Assembly (NCBI RefSeq): GCF_022414535.1
Contig: NZ_JADWYM010000009.1
Coordinates: forward strand, 119,004 to 183,003
Direction: 5' to 3'
DNA from: Streptomyces sp. MUM 2J
GTDB lineage: Bacteria; Actinomycetota; Actinomycetes; Streptomycetales; Streptomycetaceae
DNA length: 64,000 bases
Shown piece after piece: positions 35,662-44,592 of this stretch. The notes beneath the pieces were generated by a model. It was not told the DNA's origin, ran no database searches, and was given only the letters and a program-made list of their open reading frames with translations. How positions within the stretch are numbered: the stretch's first letter is position 1; every line of letters begins with the position of its first letter. Both the position numbers and the translations under genes were made by a program.

Positions 35662-35695
35662 ATGGGGCGGCACCCGGTGAGGGTGGCCGCCCCAT
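35662..35695. terminator. Bidirectional terminator between murA and hupA
   Basis: ATGGGGCGGC-ACCC pairs with GGGTGGCCGCCCCAT with a single bulge and a 6-nt loop. It lies 40 bp past murA and 43 bp past the hupA stop, serving both convergent genes. Confidence 0.8.
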
Positions 35696-35738
35696 TGGCG
35701 TTTCGAGCCGTGCGCCGACGGGGGACGCACCGGCAGGT

Positions 35739-36020
35739 CTACTTGCCCTTCGCGGCTTCCTTCAGCTTGGAGCCCGCGGAGACCTTCACGCTGAAGCCGG
35801 CCGGGATCTGGATCGGCTCGCCGGTCTGCGGGTTGCGCGCGGTGCGAGCGGCACGGTGGGTGCGCTCGAAGGTGAGGAAGCCGGGGATGGTGACCTTCTC
35901 GTCCCCCTTGGAGACGATGTCGCCGACGACGTCGGCGAACGCGGCCAGCACGGCGTCGGCGTCCTTGCGGGTCACCTCGGCGCGGTCGGCCAGCGCGGCC
36001 ACCAGCTCACTGCGGTTCAT
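35739..36020 (-). CDS. hupA: DNA-binding protein HU
   Basis: 93 residues, the compact HU of vegetative cells without the lysine-rich tail of HupS. It begins MNRSELVAALADRAEVTRKDADAVL and carries the DNA-binding arm GFLTFERTHRAARTARNPQTGEPIQIPAG. It is a dimeric nucleoid protein bending DNA. Start ATG 36020 is preceded by GGGAG 9 nt upstream (CACGGGAGTAAGAAC). The preceding 170 bp hold a direct repeat of GGGAGTCAC(AC)GAA at 36168-36205, possibly regulatory. Convergent with murA. Confidence 0.96.
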   Translation of the reverse strand: MNRSELVAALADRAEVTRKDADAVLAAFADVVGDIVSKGDEKVTIPGFLTFERTHRAARTARNPQTGEPIQIPAGFSVKVSAGSKLKEAAKGK

Positions 36021-36324
36021 GTTCTTACTCCCGTGTTCTTCTTGCCGTTGAGGCGTGCCACGCGGCGGAGCCGCATGTGGGGCGCTGCACAGTCGACACA
36101 TCGACATGCGCTCGTGCCCAGGGACGCATCCTGCCCCTACCTGCGGCGGGAACGCCAATCCGGCACCCGTGGGAGTCACGAAGAACACCCTAGGGAGTCA
36201 CACGAAAAGCGCCGTCGCCCGGCCGCCACCCTAGAGGGCTGTCGGAGGCAGGTGGTTCCACGACGCGCCGGGGCAGGGGCCGCCGTGGCGATCCTCACAG
36301 CCCCTGCGCGGCGGGCGAACCCCG

Positions 36325-37740
36325 CTATGCGGTCGCGCCCGCGGCCTTCGCGGCGTCCCGGACCGCACCGGCGACGGCGCCCGCGACCTTGTCGTTGAAG
36401 ACGCTCGGAACGATGTAGTTCGGGTTGAGCTCGTCCTCGGTCACCACGTCCGCCAGGGCCTTGGCGGCGGCCAGCATCATGTCCGTGTTGACCGTGCGGG
36501 ACTGGGCGTCCAGCAGGCCGCGGAACACACCCGGGAAGACCAGGACGTTGTTGATCTGATTGGGGAAGTCGGAACGGCCGGTTGCCACAACTGCCGCCGT
36601 CTGGCGGGCGATTGCCGGGTCGACCTCGGGGTCCGGGTTCGCGAGCGCGAACACGATCGCGCCGTCGGCCATCGCGGCCACGTCGGAGCCGTCGAGGACG
36701 TTGGGCGCCGAGACACCGATGAAGACGTCGGCTCCGCGCACGGCCTCCTTCAACGTGCCCGTGAGGTTCTCGGGGTTGGTGTTGTCGGCGATCCAGCGCA
36801 GCGCCGACCCGGCGGGGGCGTCCACCAGATCCTCTCGGCCGGCGTGCACGACGCCGTGGATGTCGGCGACGACGGCGTTCTTCACGCCTGCGGCGATGAG
36901 CAGCTTGAGGATGGCGGTACCGGCCGCGCCCGCGCCCGACATCACGACCCGCACGTCGCCGATCCCCTTGCCGACCACGCGGAGCGCGTTCGTCAGGGCG
37001 GCCAGCACCACGATGGCGGTGCCGTGCTGGTCGTCGTGGAAGACGGGGATGTCCAGGGCCTCGCGCAGCCGTGCCTCGATCTCGAAGCAGCGGGGCGCGG
37101 AGATGTCCTCCAGGTTGATGCCGGCGAACCCGGGGGCGATGGCCTTGACGATCTCGACGATGGCGTCGGCGTCCTGGGTGTCGAGGCAGATCGGCCAGGC
37201 GTCGATGCCGGCGAAGCGCTTGAACAGGGCCGCCTTGCCCTCCATGACCGGCAGGGCGGCCTTGGGGCCGATGTTGCCGAGGCCCAGCACGGCGGAGCCG
37301 TCCGTCACGACCGCAACGGAGTTGCGCTTGATGGTGAGGCGGCGGGCGTCCTCGGGGTTCTCGGCGATGGCCATGCAGACGCGGGCGACGCCCGGCGTGT
37401 AGACCATGGAGAGGTCGTCACGGTTGCGGATGGGGTGCTTGGACTGCATCTCGATCTTGCCGCCGAGGTGCATGAGGAAGGTGCGGTCGGAGACCTTGCC
37501 GAGGGTCACGCCCTCGATGCCGCCGAGCTTCTCGACGATCTCGTCGGCGTGCGCGGTGGAGGTGGCCGCGATGGTGACGTCGATCCGGAGCTTCTCGTGG
37601 CCGGACGCGGTGACGTCGAGGCCGGTCACCGAGCCTCCGGAGGACTCCACGGCGTTGGTGAGCTGCGAGACGGCGGTTCCGCTCGCGGGCACCTCCAGCC
37701 GGATCGTCATCGAGTAGGAGACGCTGGGCGCCGTTGCCAT
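36325..37740 (-). CDS. NAD-dependent malic enzyme with N-terminal ACT domain
   Basis: 471 residues. Residues about 8-85 form an ACT-type regulatory domain (MTIRLEVPASGTAVSQLTNAVESSGGSVTGLDV). The catalytic part follows with YTPGVARVCMAIAENP, DGSAVLGLGNIGPKAALPVMEGKAALFK, metal site VFHDDQHGTAIV, the nucleotide loop GAGAAGTAIL and the C-terminal LVFPGVFRGLLDAQ. It decarboxylates malate to pyruvate. From memory the S. coelicolor counterpart at this position is NAD-specific. ATG 37740 is the start. The gene is preceded by a 205-bp gap and a strong terminator that ends the RNA candidate at 37946-38075, so its expression could be tied to that RNA. Confidence 0.94.
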   Translation of the reverse strand: MATAPSVSYSMTIRLEVPASGTAVSQLTNAVESSGGSVTGLDVTASGHEKLRIDVTIAATSTAHADEIVEKLGGIEGVTLGKVSDRTFLMHLGGKIEMQSKHPIRNRDDLSMVYTPGVARVCMAIAENPEDARRLTIKRNSVAVVTDGSAVLGLGNIGPKAALPVMEGKAALFKRFAGIDAWPICLDTQDADAIVEIVKAIAPGFAGINLEDISAPRCFEIEARLREALDIPVFHDDQHGTAIVVLAALTNALRVVGKGIGDVRVVMSGAGAAGTAILKLLIAAGVKNAVVADIHGVVHAGREDLVDAPAGSALRWIADNTNPENLTGTLKEAVRGADVFIGVSAPNVLDGSDVAAMADGAIVFALANPDPEVDPAIARQTAAVVATGRSDFPNQINNVLVFPGVFRGLLDAQSRTVNTDMMLAAAKALADVVTEDELNPNYIVPSVFNDKVAGAVAGAVRDAAKAAGATA

Positions 37741-37945
37741 GGCCGACTTCCTCTGCTTTCACCGTGTCGCGTGTTGTGCCGTCCGATCGTCGCACCTACC
37801 GCCGGGTACGTGGTAGCCGCCCTGGGTTGCGGACGTTCAGTCCACGGGCGCCGGTCTGGGTACGCAGTGGATCGGATTCGTTTCGGAAAACCACTTCCAC
37901 CATACGAGAGCTGATCGGGTGGCGAAAGGCGCCCGGGCAACGAAA

Positions 37946-37974
37946 GAGGCCCACGTCACACGGACGTGGGCCTC
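37946..37974 (-). terminator. Strong terminator of the RNA candidate / helD transcript
   Basis: A perfect 12-bp stem (37946-37957 with 37963-37974), 5-nt loop, followed on the minus strand by TTTCGTT. It stands 205 bp before the malic enzyme and 355 bp after helD, too far to be only the helD terminator. Confidence 0.85.
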
Positions 37975-38075
37975 TCACACGCTCAATGGCACCGACCCGC
38001 CATGCTCGCCTCGCGGCAAGTGGTCGCTCGTAGCGACGAAGGTTGGGCCCGGGGGCTTGGATCGAGCCGGTGCCA
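37946..38075 (-). ncRNA. Structured non-coding RNA candidate upstream of malic enzyme
   Basis: On the minus strand an 11-bp closing helix (38074-38064 with 37998-37988, two G-U pairs) brackets two hairpins. One is CUUGCC-GCGA-GGCGAG with a GNRA tetraloop (38020-38005), the other GUCGCU-ACG-AGCGAC (38037-38023). A C-rich strand (AAGCCCCCGGGCCCAACC) stays free, and a strong intrinsic terminator ends the unit. TAGCCT at 38086-38081 has the right spacing to be a -10 box with transcription starting at the closing helix; no good -35 is seen. No reading frame of coding character lies inside. It could be an independent small RNA of about 130 nt or a leader/attenuator of the malic enzyme. I do not recognise the family. 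Confidence 0.5.
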
Positions 38076-38086
38076 CCCTCAGGCTA

Positions 38087-38329
38087 ACAAACGGATCGCA
38101 CGGGGCCGTTCCCGTGGCGGAAGTTCGTCCCTGCACCGGTCCGGGCAACCGGTCCGGGCCCGTTCCCACCGGACCCCGTGCCGGTTCCGGCCGGCCGGGC
38201 CCCGGCCCCGGACGCCTCCCGGCCGTGCCCGGGCGAAGGGCCGCCGACCGGGCACGGGGCGACTGCGTCCGGCAGGTCCCGGAGCGTCCCGTCCCGGCCC
38301 GGGCACGGCGGGCCCTGCCGGACACCGGG
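38087..38329. other. 3' flank of helD, no gene seen
   Basis: About 240 GC-rich bases between the helD stop and the RNA candidate. Several GGCCGGG/CCCGGCC-like inverted stretches could terminate helD, but none is clean. No coding frame with typical codon use was found on either strand. Confidence 0.4.
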
Positions 38330-40648
38330 TCAGTCCCGCAGCAGGTCCGGCACCCCGTCGGCGTCCGGCTCGTCCCGCTCCCCCGACACCACCGTCAGCT
38401 GCTGGGTGGCCCGGGTCAGGGCCACATAGAGCACCCGCAGGCCGGCCGGGGACTCGTCGGCGATCTCGGCCGGGGAGACGACCACGGTCGCGTCGTACTC
38501 CAGGCCCTTGGCCTCCAGGCTGCCGAGCGCCACCACACGGTCGCCGAGACCGGCCAGCCAGCGCCGGGCCTCCTCCCGGCGGTGCATGGCGACGACGACG
38601 CCGACGGTGCCGTCGACGAGGTGCAGCAGCCGCTCGGCCTCCGCCCGCACGGTCTTCTCCGGGGAGCTCTTCCCGGCCGCCCCGCGCTGTCCGTCCGCGC
38701 TCACGAAACGCGGCTGCACACCGGTGGAGCGCACCGCCGACGGTGCCCGGGAGCCGGGCATGGCCAGGGCGAGCACCTTCGCGGCCAGCTCGGCGATCTC
38801 CGCCGGGTTGCGGTAGTTCACCGTGAGCTCGAAGCGGCGGCGCGGACGGCTGCCGAGGGCCTCGTCACGGGCCCCGGCCGCCTCGTCGGGGTCGGACCAG
38901 GAGGACTGGGCCGGGTCGCCGACGACCGTCCAGGTGGCGTGCCGGCCGCGGCGGCCGACCATGCGCCACTGCATCGGAGTGAGGTCCTGGGCCTCGTCGA
39001 CGATGACGTGCGCGTACTCGACGCGCTCGGCCGCCAGCCGCTCGGCCCGCTCACGCTGCGACTCCTCGCGCACCGGCATCAGCTCCTCCAGGCCGGTGAG
39101 CTGGTCCAGCGGGTCGAACTCCCGCTTGCGGCGCGGGCGGGCCGGGACGCCGAGGACGGCCTGGAGCTCGTCGAGCAGGGCGATGTCGTGCACCGAGTGG
39201 CCGTCGCGGCGCAGCGAGCGGGCGATCCGGCGGACGTCGCCGGGGCCGAGGATCCGGCGGGCCCAGCGCCCCAGGCGCCGCTCGTCGGCCATCGCGGCGA
39301 GCACGGTCTGCGGGGTCAGCTCCGGCCACCAGGCGTCCAGGAACCGCGTGAAGGCGTCCTCGCCGGTCACGTCCTCGTCGAAGGAGGAGCGCAGTTCGGC
39401 GGCGAGTTCGGGATCGGTGTGCCGGACGGCGCCGCCGGACTGCTCCCACAGGGCGTCCAGCAGCAGCCGGCGGGCGCGCGGGCGCAGCAGGTTCACCGGG
39501 GCCGTTCCGCCGAGGGCGGTGCGGCGGACGCGGTCCAGTTCCTCACCCTCCAGTTCCAGGCGGCGGCCGAAGGCGACCACCCGCAGCCGGGTCGGCGCCC
39601 CGTCCTGCTCCAGGGCGCCCCGGGCCGCCTTCCGCAGCACCTTGAGCATGCGGGAGGAACCCTTGGCGCGGGCGGTGGCCGGGGAGTCGTACAGGGCGGC
39701 CTCGGCGCCGTCGACGAGGGAGCCGATGGCGCGGATGGCGACCTGCCCCTCCTCACCGAGGGAGGGCAGCACACCCTCGGTGTACGCCACGAGGAGCGGG
39801 GTCGGGGAGACGATCAGGATGCCGCCCGCGTAGCGGCGCCGGTCCTGGTAGAGCAGGTAGGCCGCGCGGTGCAGCGCGACGGCCGTCTTACCGGTGCCGG
39901 GCCCGCCCTCGACGTACGTCACGGAGGCGGCGGGGGCGCGGATCACCAGGTCCTGCTCGGCCTGGATGGAGGCGACGATGTCCTGCATGGTGTGGCTGCG
40001 GGCCCGGCCCAGGGCTGCCATCAGGGCGCCGTCGCCGATGACCGGCAGCTCACGGCCGTCCAGGGACGCCGTCAGCTCGGGGCGCATCAGGTCGTCCTCG
40101 ACGCCGAGCACGCGGCGCCCCTTGGAGCGGATGACCCGGCGGCGCACGACGCGGCCGGGATCGACCGGGGTGGAGCGGTAGAAGGGCGCGGCGGCGGGGG
40201 CCCGCCAGTCGATGACGAGCGGGGCGTAGTCCTGGTCGAGGACTCCTATGCGGCCGATGTGCAGGGTCTCGGCGATGTCGGCGGTGTTGTCGGGGCGGAC
40301 GGCCCCTTCGGCCGGTTCGACGGCGGTGTACGCGCCGTCGGGGCCCTTCTTGCCGTCCTTGCCCGGAAGGAGGTCGATCCGCCCGAACAGGAAGTCCTCG
40401 AACTCGTTGTTGAGCCGGCTGAGGTGGATGCCGGCCCGGAAGACCTGCGCGTCCCGCTCGGCGAGGGCGCCGGGCGTGCCGACCTGGCCGCGCTGGGCCG
40501 CGTCGTTCATCAGGAACTCGGCCTCGTGGATCTTCTCCTCGAGACGCCGGTACACCCGGTCGAGGTGTTCCTGTTCGACGTCGATCTCCCGGTCCCGAAC
40601 CGAGTCGTGAACGGAGTCGACCGCGGATGTGTGAGCCTGAGCGGCCAC
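38330..40648 (-). CDS. helD: HelD-type RNA polymerase-recycling helicase
   Basis: 772 residues, the size of actinobacterial HelD. A charged coiled-coil N-terminus (about residues 20-90, EQEHLDRVYRRLEEKIHEAEFL) precedes a UvrD-like core: motif I GGPGTGKT at 248-255, HVIVDEAQDLTPMQWRM (motif II), WTVVGDPAQSSW (III), and ARELVYVALTRATQQL-like motif VI (LRVLYVALTRATQQL). HelD frees stalled RNA polymerase from DNA and also occurs near rifamycin resistance functions. Start ATG 40648. The SpoT-like or nuclease domains of other UvrD helicases are absent, favouring HelD. Confidence 0.9.
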   Translation of the reverse strand: MAAQAHTSAVDSVHDSVRDREIDVEQEHLDRVYRRLEEKIHEAEFLMNDAAQRGQVGTPGALAERDAQVFRAGIHLSRLNNEFEDFLFGRIDLLPGKDGKKGPDGAYTAVEPAEGAVRPDNTADIAETLHIGRIGVLDQDYAPLVIDWRAPAAAPFYRSTPVDPGRVVRRRVIRSKGRRVLGVEDDLMRPELTASLDGRELPVIGDGALMAALGRARSHTMQDIVASIQAEQDLVIRAPAASVTYVEGGPGTGKTAVALHRAAYLLYQDRRRYAGGILIVSPTPLLVAYTEGVLPSLGEEGQVAIRAIGSLVDGAEAALYDSPATARAKGSSRMLKVLRKAARGALEQDGAPTRLRVVAFGRRLELEGEELDRVRRTALGGTAPVNLLRPRARRLLLDALWEQSGGAVRHTDPELAAELRSSFDEDVTGEDAFTRFLDAWWPELTPQTVLAAMADERRLGRWARRILGPGDVRRIARSLRRDGHSVHDIALLDELQAVLGVPARPRRKREFDPLDQLTGLEELMPVREESQRERAERLAAERVEYAHVIVDEAQDLTPMQWRMVGRRGRHATWTVVGDPAQSSWSDPDEAAGARDEALGSRPRRRFELTVNYRNPAEIAELAAKVLALAMPGSRAPSAVRSTGVQPRFVSADGQRGAAGKSSPEKTVRAEAERLLHLVDGTVGVVVAMHRREEARRWLAGLGDRVVALGSLEAKGLEYDATVVVSPAEIADESPAGLRVLYVALTRATQQLTVVSGERDEPDADGVPDLLRD

Positions 40649-40735
40649 CGGGCCCCCTTCTGACGTGCTGGGCAGCCGTCAACCGTACGCGAAGGGTGCC
40701 GCCGGAGGCGAGGGGCGTGCCGGCGGGGGGCGCCG

Positions 40736-40766
40736 CGCGGGGCGCACCGGCCGGGTGCGCCCCGCG
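40736..40766 (-). terminator. Terminator of sigU-rsuA operon
   Basis: A perfect 13-bp stem (40736-40748 with 40754-40766) with a 5-nt loop lies about 80 bp past the anti-sigma gene stop and before the helD start. Confidence 0.75.
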
Positions 40767-40844
40767 GGGGAACGTCCGGACGGCCCGCCGGGAGGAACGC
40801 GCGCCGGGCGCCGCTCCCCGACGGGCGCAGCGCCCGAGCCGCTC

Positions 40845-41675
40845 CTAGGAGTCGACCTCCACCAGCTTCTTGCCGTCGAAGGTCATGACCTCGAAGTGGT
40901 CGATCTCGTTCGGCTGGAAGGCCGCTCCGCCGCCGATGTAGAGCGGGTTCTTCGCCTGCTCGGACTTCGCGTTCGGGATGCCGTAGCCCCAGTTCGGGAC
41001 GGACCACGAGGAGAGCGTCTCGCGCTCGCCGTTCTTGCCCACGGCGATCAGGGAGCACTTGAGCGGGCCCTTGACGTTCTTCAGCTCCAGGACCGCCTGG
41101 GTGCCCCAGTCCTTCTTCGCCATGCCGACGGTCGCGGTGACGGCGGTCGCCGGGTCGGTGCCGGAGACCTTGTCGGACATCGTGGAGAACAGGCTCTGGG
41201 CGGGACCGGGCGGCGACGCCGCCACGTTGGTGCCGGACTCCCCGCTGGAGGCCGCCACGGCGACCAGCGGGCCTCCGGCGATCAGCGCAGCCGCGGCGGC
41301 GACCAGGTAGAAGCCGCGGCGGCGCTTGCGCGCACGGCGCTCGGCGACCTCGTCGACGAGCTTCTCCACCAGCCGCGGTCCGGGCCTGGCCGACAGCGAC
41401 TCGCCGATCTCCGGCGTACCGGTTCCCGGCAGGTCCGCGAGGGCGGCCAGCATCGGTTCCATCCCGGCCAGCTCGTCGAGCTGCTGGGCGCACCACTCGC
41501 AGGACGCGAGGTGCGCCTCGAAAGCGGTTGCCTCGGCATCGTCGAGAAGCCCGAGCGCGTACGCGCCCACGGTCTCGTGCTCGTTCGGCACCGAAGATCC
41601 CTGCCTGGGGCTCATGGGGCCAGACATACCCGGACCACCCGCGTCGTATCCCTGCATTCCCCCGTACCCACTCAT
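40845..41675 (-). CDS. rsuA: Anti-sigma factor of SigU (zinc-type, membrane)
   Basis: 276 residues. The cytoplasmic N-terminus has a ZAS-type zinc motif His-x3-Cys-x2-Cys (AHLASCEWC), followed by a basic stretch (RRARKRRRG), one transmembrane helix (about residues 112-134) and an extracellular RskA-like beta domain ending KKLVEVDS. It should hold SigU inactive at the membrane until regulated proteolysis. Its ATG shares one nucleotide with the sigU stop (TGATG), so the two are translationally coupled. The symbol rests on the sigU neighbour and my memory of the gene order. Confidence 0.88.
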   Translation of the reverse strand: MSGYGGMQGYDAGGPGMSGPMSPRQGSSVPNEHETVGAYALGLLDDAEATAFEAHLASCEWCAQQLDELAGMEPMLAALADLPGTGTPEIGESLSARPGPRLVEKLVDEVAERRARKRRRGFYLVAAAAALIAGGPLVAVAASSGESGTNVAASPPGPAQSLFSTMSDKVSGTDPATAVTATVGMAKKDWGTQAVLELKNVKGPLKCSLIAVGKNGERETLSSWSVPNWGYGIPNAKSEQAKNPLYIGGGAAFQPNEIDHFEVMTFDGKKLVEVDS

Positions 41676-42250
41676 CACGCCGTCACCCCCCGCTCCTCCA
41701 GTGCCAGCTTCATCGACCGCAGGGCGTAGAAGACCCTTGAGCGGACGGTGCCGCTGGGTATACCCAGGGTCTGCGCCGCCTCGTTGACGGTACGCCCTTT
41801 GAAGTACGTCTCGACGAGTACCTCCCGGTGGGCCGGGGTCAGGTCGTCGAGCGCGTCCGACAGCGTCATCAGCCACAGCGCCTTGTCGATCTCGTCCTCC
41901 GCGGGGATGACCTCCAGCGGCGACGGATCGACCTCCTGCGGCCGGGCCTGCCGGCTGCGGTGGCCGTCGATGACGATGCGGCGCGCGACCGTCACCAGCC
42001 AGGGGCGTACCGAACCGGTCGCTCGATTGAGCTGACCGGCGTTCTTCCAGGCACGGATGAGCGTCTCCTGCACGACGTCCTCCGCGCGCTGCCGGTCCCC
42101 GGCGACCAGGCGCAGGACATAAGCAAGCAGGGGTCCGGCATGCTCTCGATACAGGGCACGCATCAGCTCCTCGTCAGGTTCCGAGGGCTGGGAAGCGCGA
42201 TGTCGGGCCCTCGTTCCACGTTCATTGGCCACGACGGAATCCTTGCGCAC
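41675..42250 (-). CDS. sigU: ECF RNA polymerase sigma factor
   Basis: 191 residues with sigma region 2 (LYREHAGPLLAYVLRLVAGDRQRAEDVVQETLIRAWKN) and region 4 (LTPAHREVLVETYFKGRTVNEAAQTLGIPSGTVRSRVFYALRSMKLALEE). It resembles SigK/SigL-type ECF factors with a cognate zinc anti-sigma. Start GTG 42250 is chosen for GGAGGT just upstream; internal starts would remove little. In S. coelicolor SigU controls secreted proteins and its deregulation blocks differentiation. Directly coupled to rsuA. Confidence 0.92.
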   Translation of the reverse strand: MRKDSVVANERGTRARHRASQPSEPDEELMRALYREHAGPLLAYVLRLVAGDRQRAEDVVQETLIRAWKNAGQLNRATGSVRPWLVTVARRIVIDGHRSRQARPQEVDPSPLEVIPAEDEIDKALWLMTLSDALDDLTPAHREVLVETYFKGRTVNEAAQTLGIPSGTVRSRVFYALRSMKLALEERGVTA

Positions 42251-42494
42251 GCCCACCTCCGGTGTCCGGGGGTTCCCCCAGTCGGTCGCTCGACCACAGG
42301 TACGGACGTGGGGCGCGTGATGTTCAAAGCACGGCGACGCCTTTCCTCGGCCCGACGCGACGAGGGGGATATGAGCCCACATTTTCACCGCACGTTCTTT
42401 ACATTTCCGTCACTGCGGAACGAGCCGATCCGCCTGTCCTCACGGGGGCGCGGGTAAAGGGGGTGTAACGCACATCACGTCCTCCAGTGCCGTG

Positions 42495-43088
42495 TCAGGC
42501 ACGGGCGAGAGCCGCCCGGCGCCGGTGCCGGGCCACCCGCTCCCGGTTCCCGCACACCTCACTGCTGCACCAGCGCCTCCTGCGCCCCCGGGACGTGTCC
42601 AGGTACACAAGGGGGCAGTTGTCCCCCTCGCACTGCCGCAGGGCCGCCCGTGCGACGGGGTCGGTGAGGAGTTCCACGGCGTCCCGGGCGATCGCCCCGA
42701 GCAGGGCCGCGCAGGCGGGCGGTGCGGCCAACTCCCTTACCAGCAGACCGTCCTGCCCGGGCACGGCACACGGCGCGGGAGGCGCCGCCCGGGCGATCTC
42801 GTTGACGCGGGCGAGGGCGCGGTCGTACGGAACGGCGCCGGGGGCCGGCCGGCCCCGCACCAACAGGCCCACGACCCCCCGCAGTTCGCGGAAGCCCGGC
42901 AGCCAGGAGGGGTCGGCGTGCGCGAGCGAGGTGCCGGGCGGCACGAGCCGGGCGCCGGTGATCCAGGCCCGCAGCACCTCGACGGAGCCGAGCCGTTCCC
43001 CGGGATGCGTGGTCGCGAGGAGATCCAGGCAGATCCTTCCCGCGTCGAACCGGAACGCGTACGGGGCCGTCGCCGTGCCCAGTGCCAT
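42495..43088 (-). CDS. CGNR zinc-finger (ABATE domain) regulator
   Basis: 197 residues. The N-terminal two thirds is an ABATE-type stress-response domain (FRFDAGRICLDLLATTHPGERL). The C-terminal 45 residues form the CGNR zinc finger: CEGDNCPLVYLDTSRGRRRRWCSSEVCGNRERVARHR, in parts CEGDNC, WCSSEVCGN and RVARHR. Such proteins are putative DNA-binding regulators. ATG 43088. Placed between sigU and nnaR in the same direction but with gaps over 200 bp on either side, so it is probably its own unit. Confidence 0.88.
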   Translation of the reverse strand: MALGTATAPYAFRFDAGRICLDLLATTHPGERLGSVEVLRAWITGARLVPPGTSLAHADPSWLPGFRELRGVVGLLVRGRPAPGAVPYDRALARVNEIARAAPPAPCAVPGQDGLLVRELAAPPACAALLGAIARDAVELLTDPVARAALRQCEGDNCPLVYLDTSRGRRRRWCSSEVCGNRERVARHRRRAALARA

Positions 43089-43321
43089 GTGCCTGTCACC
43101 ACCTAGGGTTGCCAGGGCTGTTCGGGTCGTCCCTCTACAGTGCCTCCTCGCCGTCGGCCCCGGAACCCCTCGTACCGTTCACGGCCGGACGCCCGCGCCC
43201 GCGGGTGCGCGTCCGGACCGTGCCCCAGGAGGGCGCCCGACCGCGCCGACCGGACCGACGACGGACGATCGGACGACCAGCTGCACGGGCGGCGGCCCCT
43301 CCCCCACCACGGCCACGGTCC

Positions 43322-44473
43322 TCACGCGTCCGCGTACTTGGCGTCCGCCGCCGGGTCCAGCGCCAGGCGGTATCCCCGCTTCACCACCGTCTGGATCAGC
43401 TTCGGCACCCCCAGCGCCGTACGCAGCCGCGCCATCGCCGTCTCCACGGCGTGCTCGTCCCGCCCGGCTCCCGGCAGCGCCCGCAGCAGCTCGGCGCGGG
43501 CGACCACCCAGCCCGGCCTCCGCGACAGGGCGCGCAGCAGGGACATCCCGGCGGGCGGCACCGGCTTCAGGTCGCCGTCGACCAGGACCGCATGCCCCCG
43601 GATCTCCACCCGGTGCCCGGCGATCGGCAGCGCCCGGGCCCGCCCCGGCAGTTCCTGGCAGAGCAGCTGCACGAGCGGCCCGAGCCGGAACCGCTCGGGC
43701 TGCACGGTGTCCACGCCCCGCGCCTGCAGCGGCAGCGCGGTGACCGGGCCGACGCAGGCGGGCAGCACGTCGTGGTGGAGCGCGGTGAGCAGCTCGGGCA
43801 GCAGCCCGCGCTGCTCGGCACGGTTGAGCAGGGACGCCGCGGCCGGGGCGCTGGTGAAGGTGACCGCGTCCAGCCCGCGCGAGACGGTGGCGTCCAGCAG
43901 CCGGTCGACGGGCGAGAGGTCCTCCGGCGGCATCCACCGGTAGACGGGGACCCCCACCACCTGGGCACCGCCCTCCCGCAGGGCCTCCACGAAGCCGGGC
44001 AGCGGCTCGCCGTGCAGCTGGACGGCGACGCGGCGGCCCTCGACGCCCTCCTCCAGCAGCCGGTCGAGCACCTCGGCCATCGACTCGCTCGACGGCGACC
44101 ACTCCTCGGTGAGCCCCGCGGCCCGTATCGCGCCCTTCACCTTCGGGCCGCGGGCGAGCAGTTCGACATCGCCCAGCCGCGCCAGCAGGGGCTCCCCCAG
44201 CCCCCACCCCTCCGCGGCCTCGATCCATCCGCGGAAACCGATCGCGGTGGTGGCCACCACCACGTCGGGCGCCCGGTCGATCAGCTGCTCGGTCGCCGCC
44301 AGCAGCTCACCGTCGTCCGCGAGCGGCACGATGCGCAGGGCGGGGGCGTGCAGGACGGCGCCGCCGCGGCGCTGGAGCAGTGCTCCCAGCTCGTCGGCCC
44401 GGCGTGCGGCCGTCACGCCCACGGTGAAGCCGGCGAGGGGCCCGTGTTCCGGTCGCTTCGGTTCGTCGTACAT
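43322..44473 (-). CDS. nnaR: Uroporphyrinogen-III synthase-like nitrate regulator NnaR
   Basis: 383 residues: an N-terminal HEM4 (uroporphyrinogen-III synthase) domain (GFTVGVTAARRADELGALLQRRGG ... VTFTSAPAAASLL) fused to a C-terminal OmpR-type winged helix (LLRALSRRPGWVVARAELLRALPGAGRDEHAVETAMARLR). In S. coelicolor NnaR assists GlnR in activating nitrate and nitrite assimilation genes, and here it follows the nitrate transporter narK by 119 bp on the same strand, which supports this role. Start ATG 44473 (MYDEPKRPEHG) has GAGAG upstream; an in-frame ATG at 44515 is less likely. Confidence 0.92.
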   Translation of the reverse strand: MYDEPKRPEHGPLAGFTVGVTAARRADELGALLQRRGGAVLHAPALRIVPLADDGELLAATEQLIDRAPDVVVATTAIGFRGWIEAAEGWGLGEPLLARLGDVELLARGPKVKGAIRAAGLTEEWSPSSESMAEVLDRLLEEGVEGRRVAVQLHGEPLPGFVEALREGGAQVVGVPVYRWMPPEDLSPVDRLLDATVSRGLDAVTFTSAPAAASLLNRAEQRGLLPELLTALHHDVLPACVGPVTALPLQARGVDTVQPERFRLGPLVQLLCQELPGRARALPIAGHRVEIRGHAVLVDGDLKPVPPAGMSLLRALSRRPGWVVARAELLRALPGAGRDEHAVETAMARLRTALGVPKLIQTVVKRGYRLALDPAADAKYADA

Positions 44474-44592
44474 CGCTCTCGTCCCGCACTCGAGTCGTGT
44501 GCATTCGCCGGGCACGGTGTGCCCTGCATGCCGATCGAGCCTGTCAACGGCGCGTGACAGGCTCGGATCGGCTTCATGTCGCCGGTGTTACG

